From Gemmatimonadota bacterium (lineage in GTDB: Bacteria; Gemmatimonadota; Gemmatimonadetes; Longimicrobiales; Gaopeijiaceae): 45,588 bases of DNA. Below, one piece after another: positions 25,641-33,629 of the stretch. The notes under the pieces are model-generated. The model saw only the letters and a list, made by a program, of their open reading frames with translations. It was not told the origin of the DNA and made no database searches. The DNA is taken from contig JAQBXY010000026.1 of assembly GCA_027623325.1 (NCBI GenBank), positions 1-45,588 of the forward strand. The letters are read 5' to 3'. Position 1 is the stretch's first letter, and each line of letters begins with the position of its first letter. Made by a program: the position numbers and the translations under genes.

Positions 25641-26998
25641 GCATGCAGCCCATCTACGACTGGATCGACGCCCACGCCGACGAGTGCGTGCAGGACCTGC
25701 AGCGCCTGGTGCGCCAGCCCTCCATCTCCGCCCAGGGCATCGGCCTCCGGGAGTGTGCAGGGTTGGTGAGAGACATGATGCACGCCGACGGGCTTCCCGC
25801 CGAATTCCACGAGTTGGATGAGGGGCCTCCCGTGGTCTTCGGGCACCTCGAGGCGACCAAGCCGGCAAAGACCATCCTGTGCTACTCGCATTACGACGTG
25901 CAGCCTCCCGAGCCGCTCGACGAATGGACAAAGGGTGGGCCGTGGTCCGGCGACGTCGTCGACGGAGTCCTGTATGGGCGAGGATCGACAGACAACAAGT
26001 CGGGGGTCCTGGCCTTCAACAAAGCCGCCAAGGCGTTCCTCCAGGTCCGGGGCGAAGTACCCGTCAGCCTCAAGTTCCTTATCGAGGGCGAGGAGGAGAT
26101 CGGCTCGCCCAACCTGGCGGCGTGGGCGGAGCGCAACAAAGAGCTGCTCAAGGCCGACGGCATGCACTGCCTCGACGGGTCCATGGAGACGGGCACGGCG
26201 GTCCCGGATGTTTCGCTCGGGCTCAAGTCCGTGCTCTTCGTCGAGCTCATCGCCCGTGGCGCGAAAACGGACGTCCACTCGCTGAACTTCCCGCTCGTGG
26301 AATCGCCCGTGTGGGAACTCATCTGGGCCCTCAACACCATCCTCGATCGGGATCGCCGGATTCTCATCGAAGACTGGGAGGAAGGTCTGTGGGAGCTCGG
26401 CCCCGACGATGAGGCTCAGCTGGCGGATAAGGCGGCGCGGGTGGATCTCGGTGCCCTGAAGGAGGAGTGGGGCATCTCCGAGTTCGCCCTCGGACGAGAC
26501 GGCATCGACGCGATCCGGGCGAGGACGTACGAGCCCACCGCCAACATCCAGGGCATGATTGCCGGATACACCGGGCCAGGTAGGAAGACCATCATCCCGC
26601 ACGAGGCCCGAGTCCGGATGGACTTCAGGCTGATCCCCAACATCCAGCCGGCCGACGCGATCCGGAAGCTGAAGGCTCACCTCGAGAAGCACGGCTTCGG
26701 TCACATCGAGGTTCAAGCCTTTGACGGCGCCGAGCCACCGTACAAGATCTCGGTGAAGGAAGACATCAGTCAGGCGATCATCGCGGCTGCCCACGAAGTC
26801 TACGGCGAGCTACCCGTCGTGAACGGCGTATCCGCCGAGGGCGCCATCCTGCGCCACGTGTGGATTCCGTGCGTTCTGACCGGCTTCGCCAACCCTGGCG
26901 CGAACCTCCACGCACCGGACGAGAACATCCACGTGGACAAATACCTGCAGGGGATCAAGTACGCCGCCGCCATCATGGATCATTTCGGGAGGACGTAA
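25637..26998 (+). CDS. M20 family metallopeptidase (dipeptidase/carnosinase-like)
   Basis: The 453-aa di-zinc hydrolase shows the metal His in CYSHYDVQPP (near residue 80), the bridging Asp in YGRGSTDNKSG, the catalytic Glu pair in IEGEEEIGSPN, and the final His in NLHAPDENIHV. A lid/dimerisation domain occupies about 190-340. The WTKGGPWSG and GRGSTDNK context matches CNDP-like dipeptidases better than the AllC/carbamoylase branch, so I do not call it allantoate amidohydrolase. It overlaps the SDR by 4 bp and is the last gene of the right arm. It probably cleaves imported dipeptides or peptide-like amides in the cytoplasm. Confidence 0.9.
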   Translation: MSMQPIYDWIDAHADECVQDLQRLVRQPSISAQGIGLRECAGLVRDMMHADGLPAEFHELDEGPPVVFGHLEATKPAKTILCYSHYDVQPPEPLDEWTKGGPWSGDVVDGVLYGRGSTDNKSGVLAFNKAAKAFLQVRGEVPVSLKFLIEGEEEIGSPNLAAWAERNKELLKADGMHCLDGSMETGTAVPDVSLGLKSVLFVELIARGAKTDVHSLNFPLVESPVWELIWALNTILDRDRRILIEDWEEGLWELGPDDEAQLADKAARVDLGALKEEWGISEFALGRDGIDAIRARTYEPTANIQGMIAGYTGPGRKTIIPHEARVRMDFRLIPNIQPADAIRKLKAHLEKHGFGHIEVQAFDGAEPPYKISVKEDISQAIIAAAHEVYGELPVVNGVSAEGAILRHVWIPCVLTGFANPGANLHAPDENIHVDKYLQGIKYAAAIMDHFGRT

Positions 26999-27038
26999 GG
27001 CCGGCGGTGGTTCCTCGAAAGCGAAGCTGGGCTCGCGC

Positions 27039-27404
27039 CTACATCCGATCCGCCATGTCCACCAGCCCTGAACCCTGCTTCCCGATTCGGTATCCGAGAA
27101 AGAAGAGCCCAGCCGAGGCGACGTGCGCCGTGATACCGGCCGCCACCGCCCAGCCGTAGAGGAAGGCGCCGACGATGGCGAGGAGGACTGCAGCCGCGAT
27201 CACCCCTCGGCTCCACCTCTGCACCATTTTACGCACCTCCTGCGGACTGCGCCCCGCGATGACGTCCACGGCCTGTTTCTGGGCCCATGAGGCGTCCTTG
27301 CCCAGCTGAGCCTTCGCTCTCTGCTTCTTGAGATGCGCGGGCTCCTTCCCTGGCCGGAACCCCTTCACCGGGCGCTGGGGCCCACCCCCTTTCCTCGCCG
27401 CCAT
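27039..27404 (-). CDS. Small membrane protein with basic N-terminus, unknown function
   Basis: This 121-aa protein begins with a Lys/Arg/Pro/Gly-rich cytoplasmic segment (about 1-65, including KGFRPGKEPAHLKKQRAK). Two hydrophobic segments follow (about 68-90 and 92-107), joined by a short turn. I do not recognise the family. It converges on the M20 gene with a 40-bp gap. The positive tail could bind nucleic acid or phospholipid, but nothing proves this. The frame has plausible codon use and no overlap, so it is likely real. Confidence 0.55.
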   Translation of the reverse strand: MAARKGGGPQRPVKGFRPGKEPAHLKKQRAKAQLGKDASWAQKQAVDVIAGRSPQEVRKMVQRWSRGVIAAAVLLAIVGAFLYGWAVAAGITAHVASAGLFFLGYRIGKQGSGLVDMADRM

Positions 27405-27434
27405 AATACGCTGGATCCTCTTCGAGTCGAGTTA

Positions 27435-27536
27435 CTACCTGGTCTGCGTAATGATGTAGGGAAGGGGGGTGTGACGCACCTCCCGCGGCCAGTGAACATC
27501 TCCTAGAACGCGCCTGACCTCTTCGTAGAAACCCAT
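27435..27536 (-). other. Putative 33-aa small ORF in a 266-bp intergenic stretch
   Basis: The gap 27405-27670 holds one short minus-strand frame with protein-like content: MGFYEEVRRVLGDVHWP followed by a Pro/Ile-rich tail and TAG. No Shine-Dalgarno sequence is evident before its ATG. It might be a small protein, the tail of a lost gene, or chance. No other structure is visible in the gap. Confidence 0.2.
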
Positions 27537-27670
27537 CTCGTCGGGAGGCCGTGCTGGCAGGCTGGCCCTGGGGGATGCTGGCCTCGAAGTCCGGAAGAGT
27601 CGCCGGCGCGCGGGGTCGCAGCTAGGTCGCAGCGGAGGCGTTGTACGATCCGTCGCCGACCGGAAGCGCC

Positions 27671-28321
27671 TCAGCTCTCACGGTTCGCCGACCCGTCCGC
27701 GTATCGCGGTTCCGACCAGAGGCCGTATCCTATCCCAACGAAGCCTAGGCCGAATATGACATCGCCGATCGTCACGAGAGCGTGCGATGTGTTGTGACCG
27801 AACAGTGGCGTCTCGGAAATGAAGAAGAGCACCGAGCCTAGAACCAGGGCCGCACCAGCCCACCGAGGCAGGACATTGGCCCGCATCGTTGCGATACCGA
27901 ACAAGACATAGCCGAGGACATATCCAAGGATGACGGCGGGCATCGCCCACGGACGCGGTGCCATCGCCCGCTCGAATAGAGCGGGAGCCTCGTTCGCGAT
28001 CAGTGGGATGGCCGTCGAGACGAGAAAGAAAATGCCGCACACCACCGCAGTTCCGATCAATGCGAGGACGAATCCGATCAGCCCCAGCTTCCCGCTCTCC
28101 TTGGACTGGCGCGCGTAAACTCCTCCCAGACTGATGATCATCAGGATCGCTGCCGCCCAGTAGATCACATGCGATGGGACCCACCGCGGGTTCAGGACCG
28201 CGGCGAGGTCTTCACCGACAGGGTGAAGCAGGGCCCCAAGAGCATAGAGGATGCCCCCCACAATGCTTATCGGCCCACTCCACCGAACCGTCCGTTCCAA
28301 AGCCGCAGAATTGGTTCCCAT
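27671..28321 (-). CDS. Polytopic membrane protein, unknown function (DUF4386-like topology)
   Basis: The 216-aa protein has about six hydrophobic helices: near 15-35, 50-70, 80-108, 128-150, 155-175 and 182-205. Short loops join them, and a polar C-terminus carries no known motif. I chose ATG 28321 because it is preceded by AGGGAG and the membrane segments start after it; the frame runs further upstream to 28465 without hydrophobic or conserved content. It diverges from a small plus-strand gene at 28483 over about 160 bp that must hold promoters for both. Function cannot be inferred. Confidence 0.65.
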   Translation of the reverse strand: MGTNSAALERTVRWSGPISIVGGILYALGALLHPVGEDLAAVLNPRWVPSHVIYWAAAILMIISLGGVYARQSKESGKLGLIGFVLALIGTAVVCGIFFLVSTAIPLIANEAPALFERAMAPRPWAMPAVILGYVLGYVLFGIATMRANVLPRWAGAALVLGSVLFFISETPLFGHNTSHALVTIGDVIFGLGFVGIGYGLWSEPRYADGSANRES

Positions 28322-28482
28322 TCCATTCTCCCTGGTGGCGGTTGGTGCCAGCGCATACGCGGCGTGCTTGTGAGGCGAAGGTAGTGAGCGGAAGAGGACG
28401 CCGCATCGTTGCGCGATGGCGATCAAGAATCGAAGTGCGACTCGAGGGGTAGTAAGGCCCTTCATCCCGCAGGAGAGGTTCC

Positions 28483-28656
28483 ATGGCGAAGACGAAGATC
28501 TACAAGACCGACGGCAAACCGACCCCCTATTTCTGGTCCGACCGTGACGGCGAGGAACAAACCGCCGTCACCGTCTACAAGCAGACGGCGAGTGGCGTCA
28601 AGCGCATGAGGGGCGTGCGGTTCAACGCGATCACGAACAAGATGAAGAGGGACTGA
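28483..28656 (+). CDS. 57-aa basic small protein
   Basis: A good ribosome-binding site (AGGAGAGG) lies 5-6 bp before ATG 28483. The frame encodes a Lys-rich protein (MAKTKIYKTDGKPTPYFW at the start, RMRGVRFNAITNKMKRD at the end) that ends at TGA 28654-28656. There is no signal peptide or membrane helix. The alternating charged and beta-prone residues suggest a compact beta-rich fold. I do not recognise a family with certainty. The site strength and clean codon use support a real gene. No operon partner is evident. Confidence 0.6.
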   Translation: MAKTKIYKTDGKPTPYFWSDRDGEEQTAVTVYKQTASGVKRMRGVRFNAITNKMKRD

Positions 28657-28832
28657 CCCCTTCTCCTCCCGTGCCCCGAACGGTGCCCAAGTGCGCAACG
28701 TCGAGGTGTACGACCGGGTCGAGCCCCAGGGCTAGTTGCTGGCAGGGCGGTGTCCGGGCTCACGGGCACCAGGCACCGTCCTAGCCTGTAGCTTTAACAA
28801 GCCGCGATCCAAGTACGAGTCGCGCAGGACGC

Positions 28833-30266
28833 TCAGCCGGGCAGCTTCTCGAACCACATGTTCCGCACCCGCCCGTTCGACACGCGCATGCCGGTCACCG
28901 CACCACTTCCATCGCGTTGAAAGTCCGCGGTCCCGAAGAAGGACTCCCCGCTGAAAGAGTCTTCTTCCACCGGCTCGAAGTCGAAGTCCGCGTGGCGTCG
29001 GTGCTTGGCGATCAATCGTGCCCCCTCGACCGCCAGCGTGTACATCGTCTGGAGTTCCGGGCTGAAGTAGCGTCCGGCCAGTGTTGCCAGTTCCACCGCG
29101 GTCGGTTTCCAGGCCTCGCGTTGATCCTCGCGCTCCTCTTGCCTGGTCTGCGGCTCGGGACGCGGGCCCATTCGGTCGCCGAAGAAGGCCTCCGCGACGT
29201 CTCCCGCGATACTCCCGTCGAACTGTGCGAGGTTGCTCATGGTGATCACGCCCGCATCCAACTCGGGGAAGTACGTGAACGAGGCGCGGTAGCCTGCGCT
29301 CGAGCCCGTGTGGGCGAGCACCCGGAGGCCACGCCGCTCGGTGACCGTGATGCCGAACGCGTAGACCAACGTGTCGCCGTTCGCGAGCACGCCCCGCTCC
29401 TGCATCTGCTCGAGGGCGGCGGGCCCGCCGACGGCGGCGGTGCCGAAGTTGGCCATCCACCGGGCTAGGTCGCCCGCCGTCGTGTAAATGCCGCCCGCTC
29501 CGAAGAGCGCGCTGTTGTCGAAGATGCGGACGAAGTCACCTTCCTCGGTCCGCCCGTACGATTCGGCCGAACCCGGGATCGACTGCCCGAGGCGCGACAT
29601 GATGGTGGTGTGGGTCATCCCGAGCGGCCCGAACACGCGTTCCTCCATGAAGTCCGGAAAGGACATCCCCGACACCTCCGCGACGATGTCGGCGACAAGC
29701 ATGTATCCCGTGTTGCAATAAAGGTGCTCGGTGCCCGGCTCGAAGTTGAGCTCCCTCATGCGTGCGGTGAGGCGCAGGGCGTCACCCTGTGACATGCCGT
29801 CGCCCGCTTGCCATCCCTCGAGCGCTCGAGAGTTGTAGATCTCACGCAGCCCACTCACGTGGTGGACCAAATGCCGCACCGTGATCGTCGGTCCGAAGTC
29901 CGGGACGGCGGGCAGATAAGTACGTATGTCTTCGTCGAATGAGAGTTTGCCATCCTGCGCCAGCAGAACGATCGCGAAGGCCGTGAACTGTTTCGCAACC
30001 GAACCGATGTCGAGGACGGTCTCGCTCGTCATGGGAACCCCGTGCTCGAGGTTCGCGAGTCCGTAGCCCTTCGCGAAAATCACCTCTCCGCGCTCGACGA
30101 CGGCGATCACGCCACCCGGCTGGCCTCCGGTGCTGTACGGAGCCATGAGTTCGTCGACCCGGGCCGCGGGAGTGCCCGTCCTCTGGGCGACTGCCGGCGT
30201 CGGTTCCGCGATCCCGAAGAGGGCAACGAGTAGGAGAGGGCGGAGGAGGCCGATGTTTCGAGTCAT
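28833..30266 (-). CDS. Secreted serine hydrolase, beta-lactamase class C / PBP4* family
   Basis: The 477-aa protein has an N-terminal signal peptide (LLRPLLLVALFGIA, likely cleavage after AVAQ). Its serine beta-lactamase-like domain carries SxxK as SVAK (Ser89, Lys92), the YxN motif as YCNTGY, and the third motif as HTG in LAHTGSSAGYR. A C-terminal domain of about 100 aa follows a charged linker (QTRQEEREDQREAWK) and resembles the lipocalin-like tail of these proteins. Such enzymes act as esterases or D-amino-acid peptidases more often than as resistance enzymes. AAGGA precedes the ATG. It is 30 bp after the nucleotidyltransferase gene, so the two may share a transcript. Confidence 0.88.
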   Translation of the reverse strand: MTRNIGLLRPLLLVALFGIAEPTPAVAQRTGTPAARVDELMAPYSTGGQPGGVIAVVERGEVIFAKGYGLANLEHGVPMTSETVLDIGSVAKQFTAFAIVLLAQDGKLSFDEDIRTYLPAVPDFGPTITVRHLVHHVSGLREIYNSRALEGWQAGDGMSQGDALRLTARMRELNFEPGTEHLYCNTGYMLVADIVAEVSGMSFPDFMEERVFGPLGMTHTTIMSRLGQSIPGSAESYGRTEEGDFVRIFDNSALFGAGGIYTTAGDLARWMANFGTAAVGGPAALEQMQERGVLANGDTLVYAFGITVTERRGLRVLAHTGSSAGYRASFTYFPELDAGVITMSNLAQFDGSIAGDVAEAFFGDRMGPRPEPQTRQEEREDQREAWKPTAVELATLAGRYFSPELQTMYTLAVEGARLIAKHRRHADFDFEPVEEDSFSGESFFGTADFQRDGSGAVTGMRVSNGRVRNMWFEKLPG

Positions 30267-30296
30267 GTCGTGTCCTTGTGCGGCGAGGATCTCGTC

Positions 30297-30866
30297 TTAG
30301 CTGGGCTCGTACGCCTGTGCCTGTCGGAAGACGTCGACGAGCTCGAGCTCGATCAGCCAGCGGTCCATCTCGCTGATGTCTATCAGATCGCCACTGATAC
30401 GAAGCATCATCGCGATGTCGCGAAGGTGGCGATCCGACTGTGAGGCCTGATAGTACTGCAGCTTACGCAAAACGACGTACTCGATCGGGGCGACCCATAT
30501 CTCGATCGCCTCAATCCGCATCCGACGGCGATGTTGGAAGGCCCATTGATGGAGCGGGTCGTCGCCTGCGAGATAGATGTCCGCCCTGAGCGCCGTATCC
30601 CGATGAATGATGTTGAAGTGCCCCGCCGGCGAGCGGGTCGCCTCCTCCTGCAGGTTCTCCAACGGGGGCAAGTAGTAATCGCCCCCTTGGAACACACTTT
30701 CCAGTCGCGGAATATTCGCCGGCCGCAGCTCGAGCACGACGTCTACGTCACGAGTAAATCGGGGGTCACCGTAGATGACGGACGCGACCCCGCCGGTGAT
30801 CATGTAGGGGATGCCCGTTCCCTCCAGGGGCTCGATGAAGAGCCCGATGAGGTCAGGGGCAGTCAC
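30297..30866 (-). CDS. Nucleotidyltransferase-fold protein, toxin-like (AbiEii/DUF6036-like)
   Basis: This 189-aa protein has the polymerase-beta type nucleotidyltransferase motif: GG at 25-26 (MITGGVASVIYG), the acidic pair D40 and D42 in FTRDVDVVLEL, and a third Asp at 95 in LRADIYLAG. It therefore retains the catalytic triad. A helical C-terminal region includes VVLRKLQYYQASQSDRHLRD, as in AbiEii-type toxins. The upstream 70-aa gene overlaps it by 14 bp, the arrangement of a toxin-antitoxin pair. It may transfer a nucleotide to tRNA or protein, but the target is not predictable. It could also be a resident enzyme with no toxic role. Confidence 0.72.
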   Translation of the reverse strand: MTAPDLIGLFIEPLEGTGIPYMITGGVASVIYGDPRFTRDVDVVLELRPANIPRLESVFQGGDYYLPPLENLQEEATRSPAGHFNIIHRDTALRADIYLAGDDPLHQWAFQHRRRMRIEAIEIWVAPIEYVVLRKLQYYQASQSDRHLRDIAMMLRISGDLIDISEMDRWLIELELVDVFRQAQAYEPS

Positions 30867-31065
30867 CGCCGACCGCGCTGCGCGTCCGCGCCCACACCTC
30901 CTGCTCGGAGAGTTCCGGCCAGCGGGCGCGCAGGGCCGCGGCTTTCAGCTCGTACGCCTGTCGGATGAGGGTCTGCATGACCCCGAGTTTTTTGGCAGGC
31001 GTCATGTGACGCAGGAGTTCGGTTTCCTCCTCCATCAGCCTCACTTTGAACTCTCCCGAACTCAC
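30853..31065 (-). CDS. Small helical partner of the nucleotidyltransferase (antitoxin-like)
   Basis: The protein of about 70 aa is rich in charged helices (LMEEETELLRHMTPAKKLGV, ELKAAALRARWPELSEQEVWAR). Short proteins with an arginine followed by a WPELSE- or HPxxxE-type motif recur next to nucleotidyltransferase genes, as far as I recall. The start is GTG 31065, overlapping the esterase stop as GTGA, which couples its translation to the esterase. The 3' end overlaps the nucleotidyltransferase by 14 bp. An antitoxin or specificity role is inferred from context alone. Confidence 0.6.
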   Translation of the reverse strand: MSSGEFKVRLMEEETELLRHMTPAKKLGVMQTLIRQAYELKAAALRARWPELSEQEVWARTRSAVGGDCP

Positions 31066-31955
31066 CGCGTGACGTGCTCCGCGAGGAAGCCCCGAATGAC
31101 TTCGTAGATCCCCTGGAACTCGTCCACGGTGAAATTGCCGTGACCGCCGCCCGGAACGGTGTGCAGCCGGTTAGGAACCCCGGCCCGGTCGAGGGAGTCG
31201 CGGAGTCGGAGCGCGTGGTCGTAGGGGACCGTCGGGTCCGCATCCCCGTGAATCGTCAGGATCGGCGGCAGGCCAGCGCGGACGTACGTGAGAGGAGACA
31301 CCCGCTCCGCGATCTCGTAACGGTTCGGCATGCTGCCCATCCACTGAACCGCATAGCTCTTCATGTTGTCCCCGTCGAGAAGATCCCCGACATCCGTGAT
31401 GCCGTACCAATTCACAACAGCCGCGACCCGCAGCGGTTCGTTGCCCGGGCATTGGCGATCGAGGCCGGCGGACGCCGGAGTCATACCTGTCGTCAACGAG
31501 AGGTGTCCCCCGGCGGAGTAGCCGGTGAGGACCAACCTATTGGCATCGATCCCGTACTGCTCGGCATTGCGGATAACCCAGCGCAGCGCGCAGAGGCCGT
31601 CCTCCACAGCCGCCGGCGCGAGCCCCACTCGACCCAACCGATACCCGACGTTGACGACGGCCCACCCCATCTCGAGGTAGGGCAGGAAAGAAAGGGAGCT
31701 CCCTTCCTTCGAACCCCCGACCCACCCGCCGCCGTGGAACTGGATCAGTGTCGGGCGGGGGCCCTGCTGGCCGCGGGGTAGGTACAGGTCGAGCTTCGTC
31801 TCGAAGCCGTCGGCGACTCCGTACACGACGTTCGACACGACCCGGTACTGCGCTGCGGTCGCGACATACGACCTCTGAGCAGGTGTCGTCTGCGACGCCG
31901 CGGGGCCGGCGAGCATCAGGCCGAGGATGATGGGGAGCGCAGCGCTGAGCTTCAT
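31062..31955 (-). CDS. Secreted alpha/beta-hydrolase, carboxylesterase type
   Basis: The 297-aa protein has a signal peptide (MKLSAALPIILGLMLAGPAA, cleavage near AASQ) and an esterase domain. The oxyanion-hole motif is HGGGW in LIQFHGGGWVGGS, the nucleophile elbow is GYSAGG, the Asp is in IHGDADPTVP and the His is in GGGHGNF. It is likely an esterase or feruloyl-esterase-like enzyme acting outside the cytoplasm. I chose ATG 31955, preceded by GAGGAAC; the frame extends to 32045 without a signal peptide. It ends in a GTGA overlap with the antitoxin-like gene. Confidence 0.87.
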   Translation of the reverse strand: MKLSAALPIILGLMLAGPAASQTTPAQRSYVATAAQYRVVSNVVYGVADGFETKLDLYLPRGQQGPRPTLIQFHGGGWVGGSKEGSSLSFLPYLEMGWAVVNVGYRLGRVGLAPAAVEDGLCALRWVIRNAEQYGIDANRLVLTGYSAGGHLSLTTGMTPASAGLDRQCPGNEPLRVAAVVNWYGITDVGDLLDGDNMKSYAVQWMGSMPNRYEIAERVSPLTYVRAGLPPILTIHGDADPTVPYDHALRLRDSLDRAGVPNRLHTVPGGGHGNFTVDEFQGIYEVIRGFLAEHVTR

Positions 31956-32076
31956 GGTGATCTGTTCCTCGTTAAAGATCCCGTGGGATGGGCGGACAAG
32001 AGTGGTCCGCCCGCGGAGGCGGAGCAAGATCGCGCCTCTAGTCAACGCTCTACTTCACCCGTGGCGCTCCCGACCG

Positions 32077-33606
32077 CTAGTTCGGCACCAACCGCTTCAA
32101 CTCTTCGAAGAAGTTCTGCACCAGGACGTAGCCGAGGTCTCCGGAATCGTCCTCGTCGCTGACGAATCGGCGCACCATCAGGAATCGCTCGCCGTCGGCC
32201 GTCACGTCGTAGAAGTTGTTTTCGGCCTGGACGTGGAATCCGGCCGGGATCGCGAACAGCGTCTGTTGGCCTTGCGGTTGCCCGGTGGTCGGATCGAACC
32301 GCACCGCGACCAAGGCCCCCGTCCCATCGACGTAGAACAACTCGCTCCCGCTCTTTGCCCACAGCGGTCCGAAGCCGCCGCTGGCGGAGATGCGCACCCT
32401 CGTCGAGTTCACGTCGGGAAACGGTCGTACGAAAACCTCTTGCTGGCCTGCCTCGTTGGAGATGTAGGCCAACCACCGGCCGTTCGGTGAAATTTCTGGC
32501 GCACCCTCGAAGAACTGTGGATTGGCGACGAGCGGCACTGCGGCACTGTCGACGCCCGGTCGGAACGCCAGGATGTCGCGCATTCCCAAACCCATCGCCG
32601 CCGTGGCGCCCGCGCGCAGGATCAACCACTGGCCGTCGGGGCTCCACGAGCCCTGTGCCACACTACGCACGTCGTCGAGTACCAGCACGGGGTCTCCCGT
32701 TCCATCCGCCCGTCGAGACCAGACATTGAAGTTCCCGATGTCTGGGCCCGAAAAATACGTTACATGTTGTCCATCGGGTGCCCAGAATGGCCGGGATTCA
32801 TCGTCCTGGGAGAAGGTGATCCTCTCCTCGGGGCCATCCGGCAAGTGTTTGATGCGGACGTCGGTGGTCCCGTCTCGCACACTATTGAAAGCGATGCGCG
32901 TTTCGTCCGGCGACAGCCGCCATCCCGTGTTGGTCGGGAGGCTGATCGTGTATCCGGGATCGACCGGCTGGGCGACCCCGGCGCGGGTAACCCACGTGAA
33001 CTCCATCTGCCCCACGGTCCCACCGGAGGCCGATAAGTAGACGAGTGTGCCCTCCTCCGACAGGCTGAAGTACGGAATCGCGTCCGAATCGATGAACACT
33101 CCGTCGATCAGGGGTATCGCCGGACCGGTCAAGCGCATCTCACGGCTGTCGAACGGTGCTGCAAGTAGCCTGCCGTCCATCGTCGCGAACACGAGATGAC
33201 CTGTCGACGTCACGGATCCCTTGATCCCAGGCGTGAGCACCGTCCGCTCTCCGGTCGCAAGGCGGACCGCCTCGATGACGTTCTCCTCACTGGTCGCTCC
33301 CCACTTCATGAAAATGGCTACCTCACCTCGAGGCAACACTTGGAGAAAGCCGTAGTAATCGGTGCTCACGGAATCTGTCCGGAGTACTTCTTCGACGGGG
33401 CCGCCGTGCACCGGCACGCGGCTCAGGTCGCCACCCGGTGTGGAGTAGTACAAGAAGCCGTCGGGTCCCCACGTCGGGCAACAATCCGAAACGGCCAAGG
33501 TGCGCACGATGCCGCCTCCGAGCGGAGCGACCTTGAGTTGCCCGTCCTGTTGGAACGCCACCTCGGTGCCGTCGGGAGATATCACGGGATACAGGATATC
33601 GCCCAC
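32077..33606 (-). pseudogene. Truncated Ser/Thr kinase-PD40 protein: only the C-terminal propeller remains
   Basis: The frame of about 509 aa is a TolB-like beta-propeller with repeats such as VISPDGTEVAF, RLSPDETRIAF, SWSPDGQWLIL and EISPNGRWLAY. It ends NFFEELKRLVPN, a tail I know from kinase-propeller fusions. Intact proteins carry a kinase domain and a transmembrane helix before the propeller. Here there is neither, nor a signal peptide. The first possible start is a GTG inside the propeller at 33606, and homology stops within about 15 bp of a permease fragment on the opposite strand. Truncation by rearrangement is more likely than a free-standing gene. Confidence 0.65.
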
Positions 33607-33629
33607 GGTGCCTGAAACGGGGGTGGGCG
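33600..33629. repeat. 7-bp inverted repeat at rearrangement junction
   Basis: CGCCCAC (33600-33606) and GTGGGCG (33623-33629) are exact reverse complements around a 16-nt loop. The break between the minus-strand propeller and the plus-strand permease fragment falls inside it. It could mark the recombination site, or be a chance stem in GC-rich DNA. Confidence 0.35.

Noticed and set aside
25502-26794. Minus-strand open frame of 430 codons
   Set aside because: It is the antisense of the M20 peptidase gene, which has all its metal ligands in the plus frame.
25637-26998. M20 gene as allantoate amidohydrolase (AllC)
   Set aside because: Its motifs and length fit dipeptidase/carnosinase-like enzymes rather than the carbamoylase branch.
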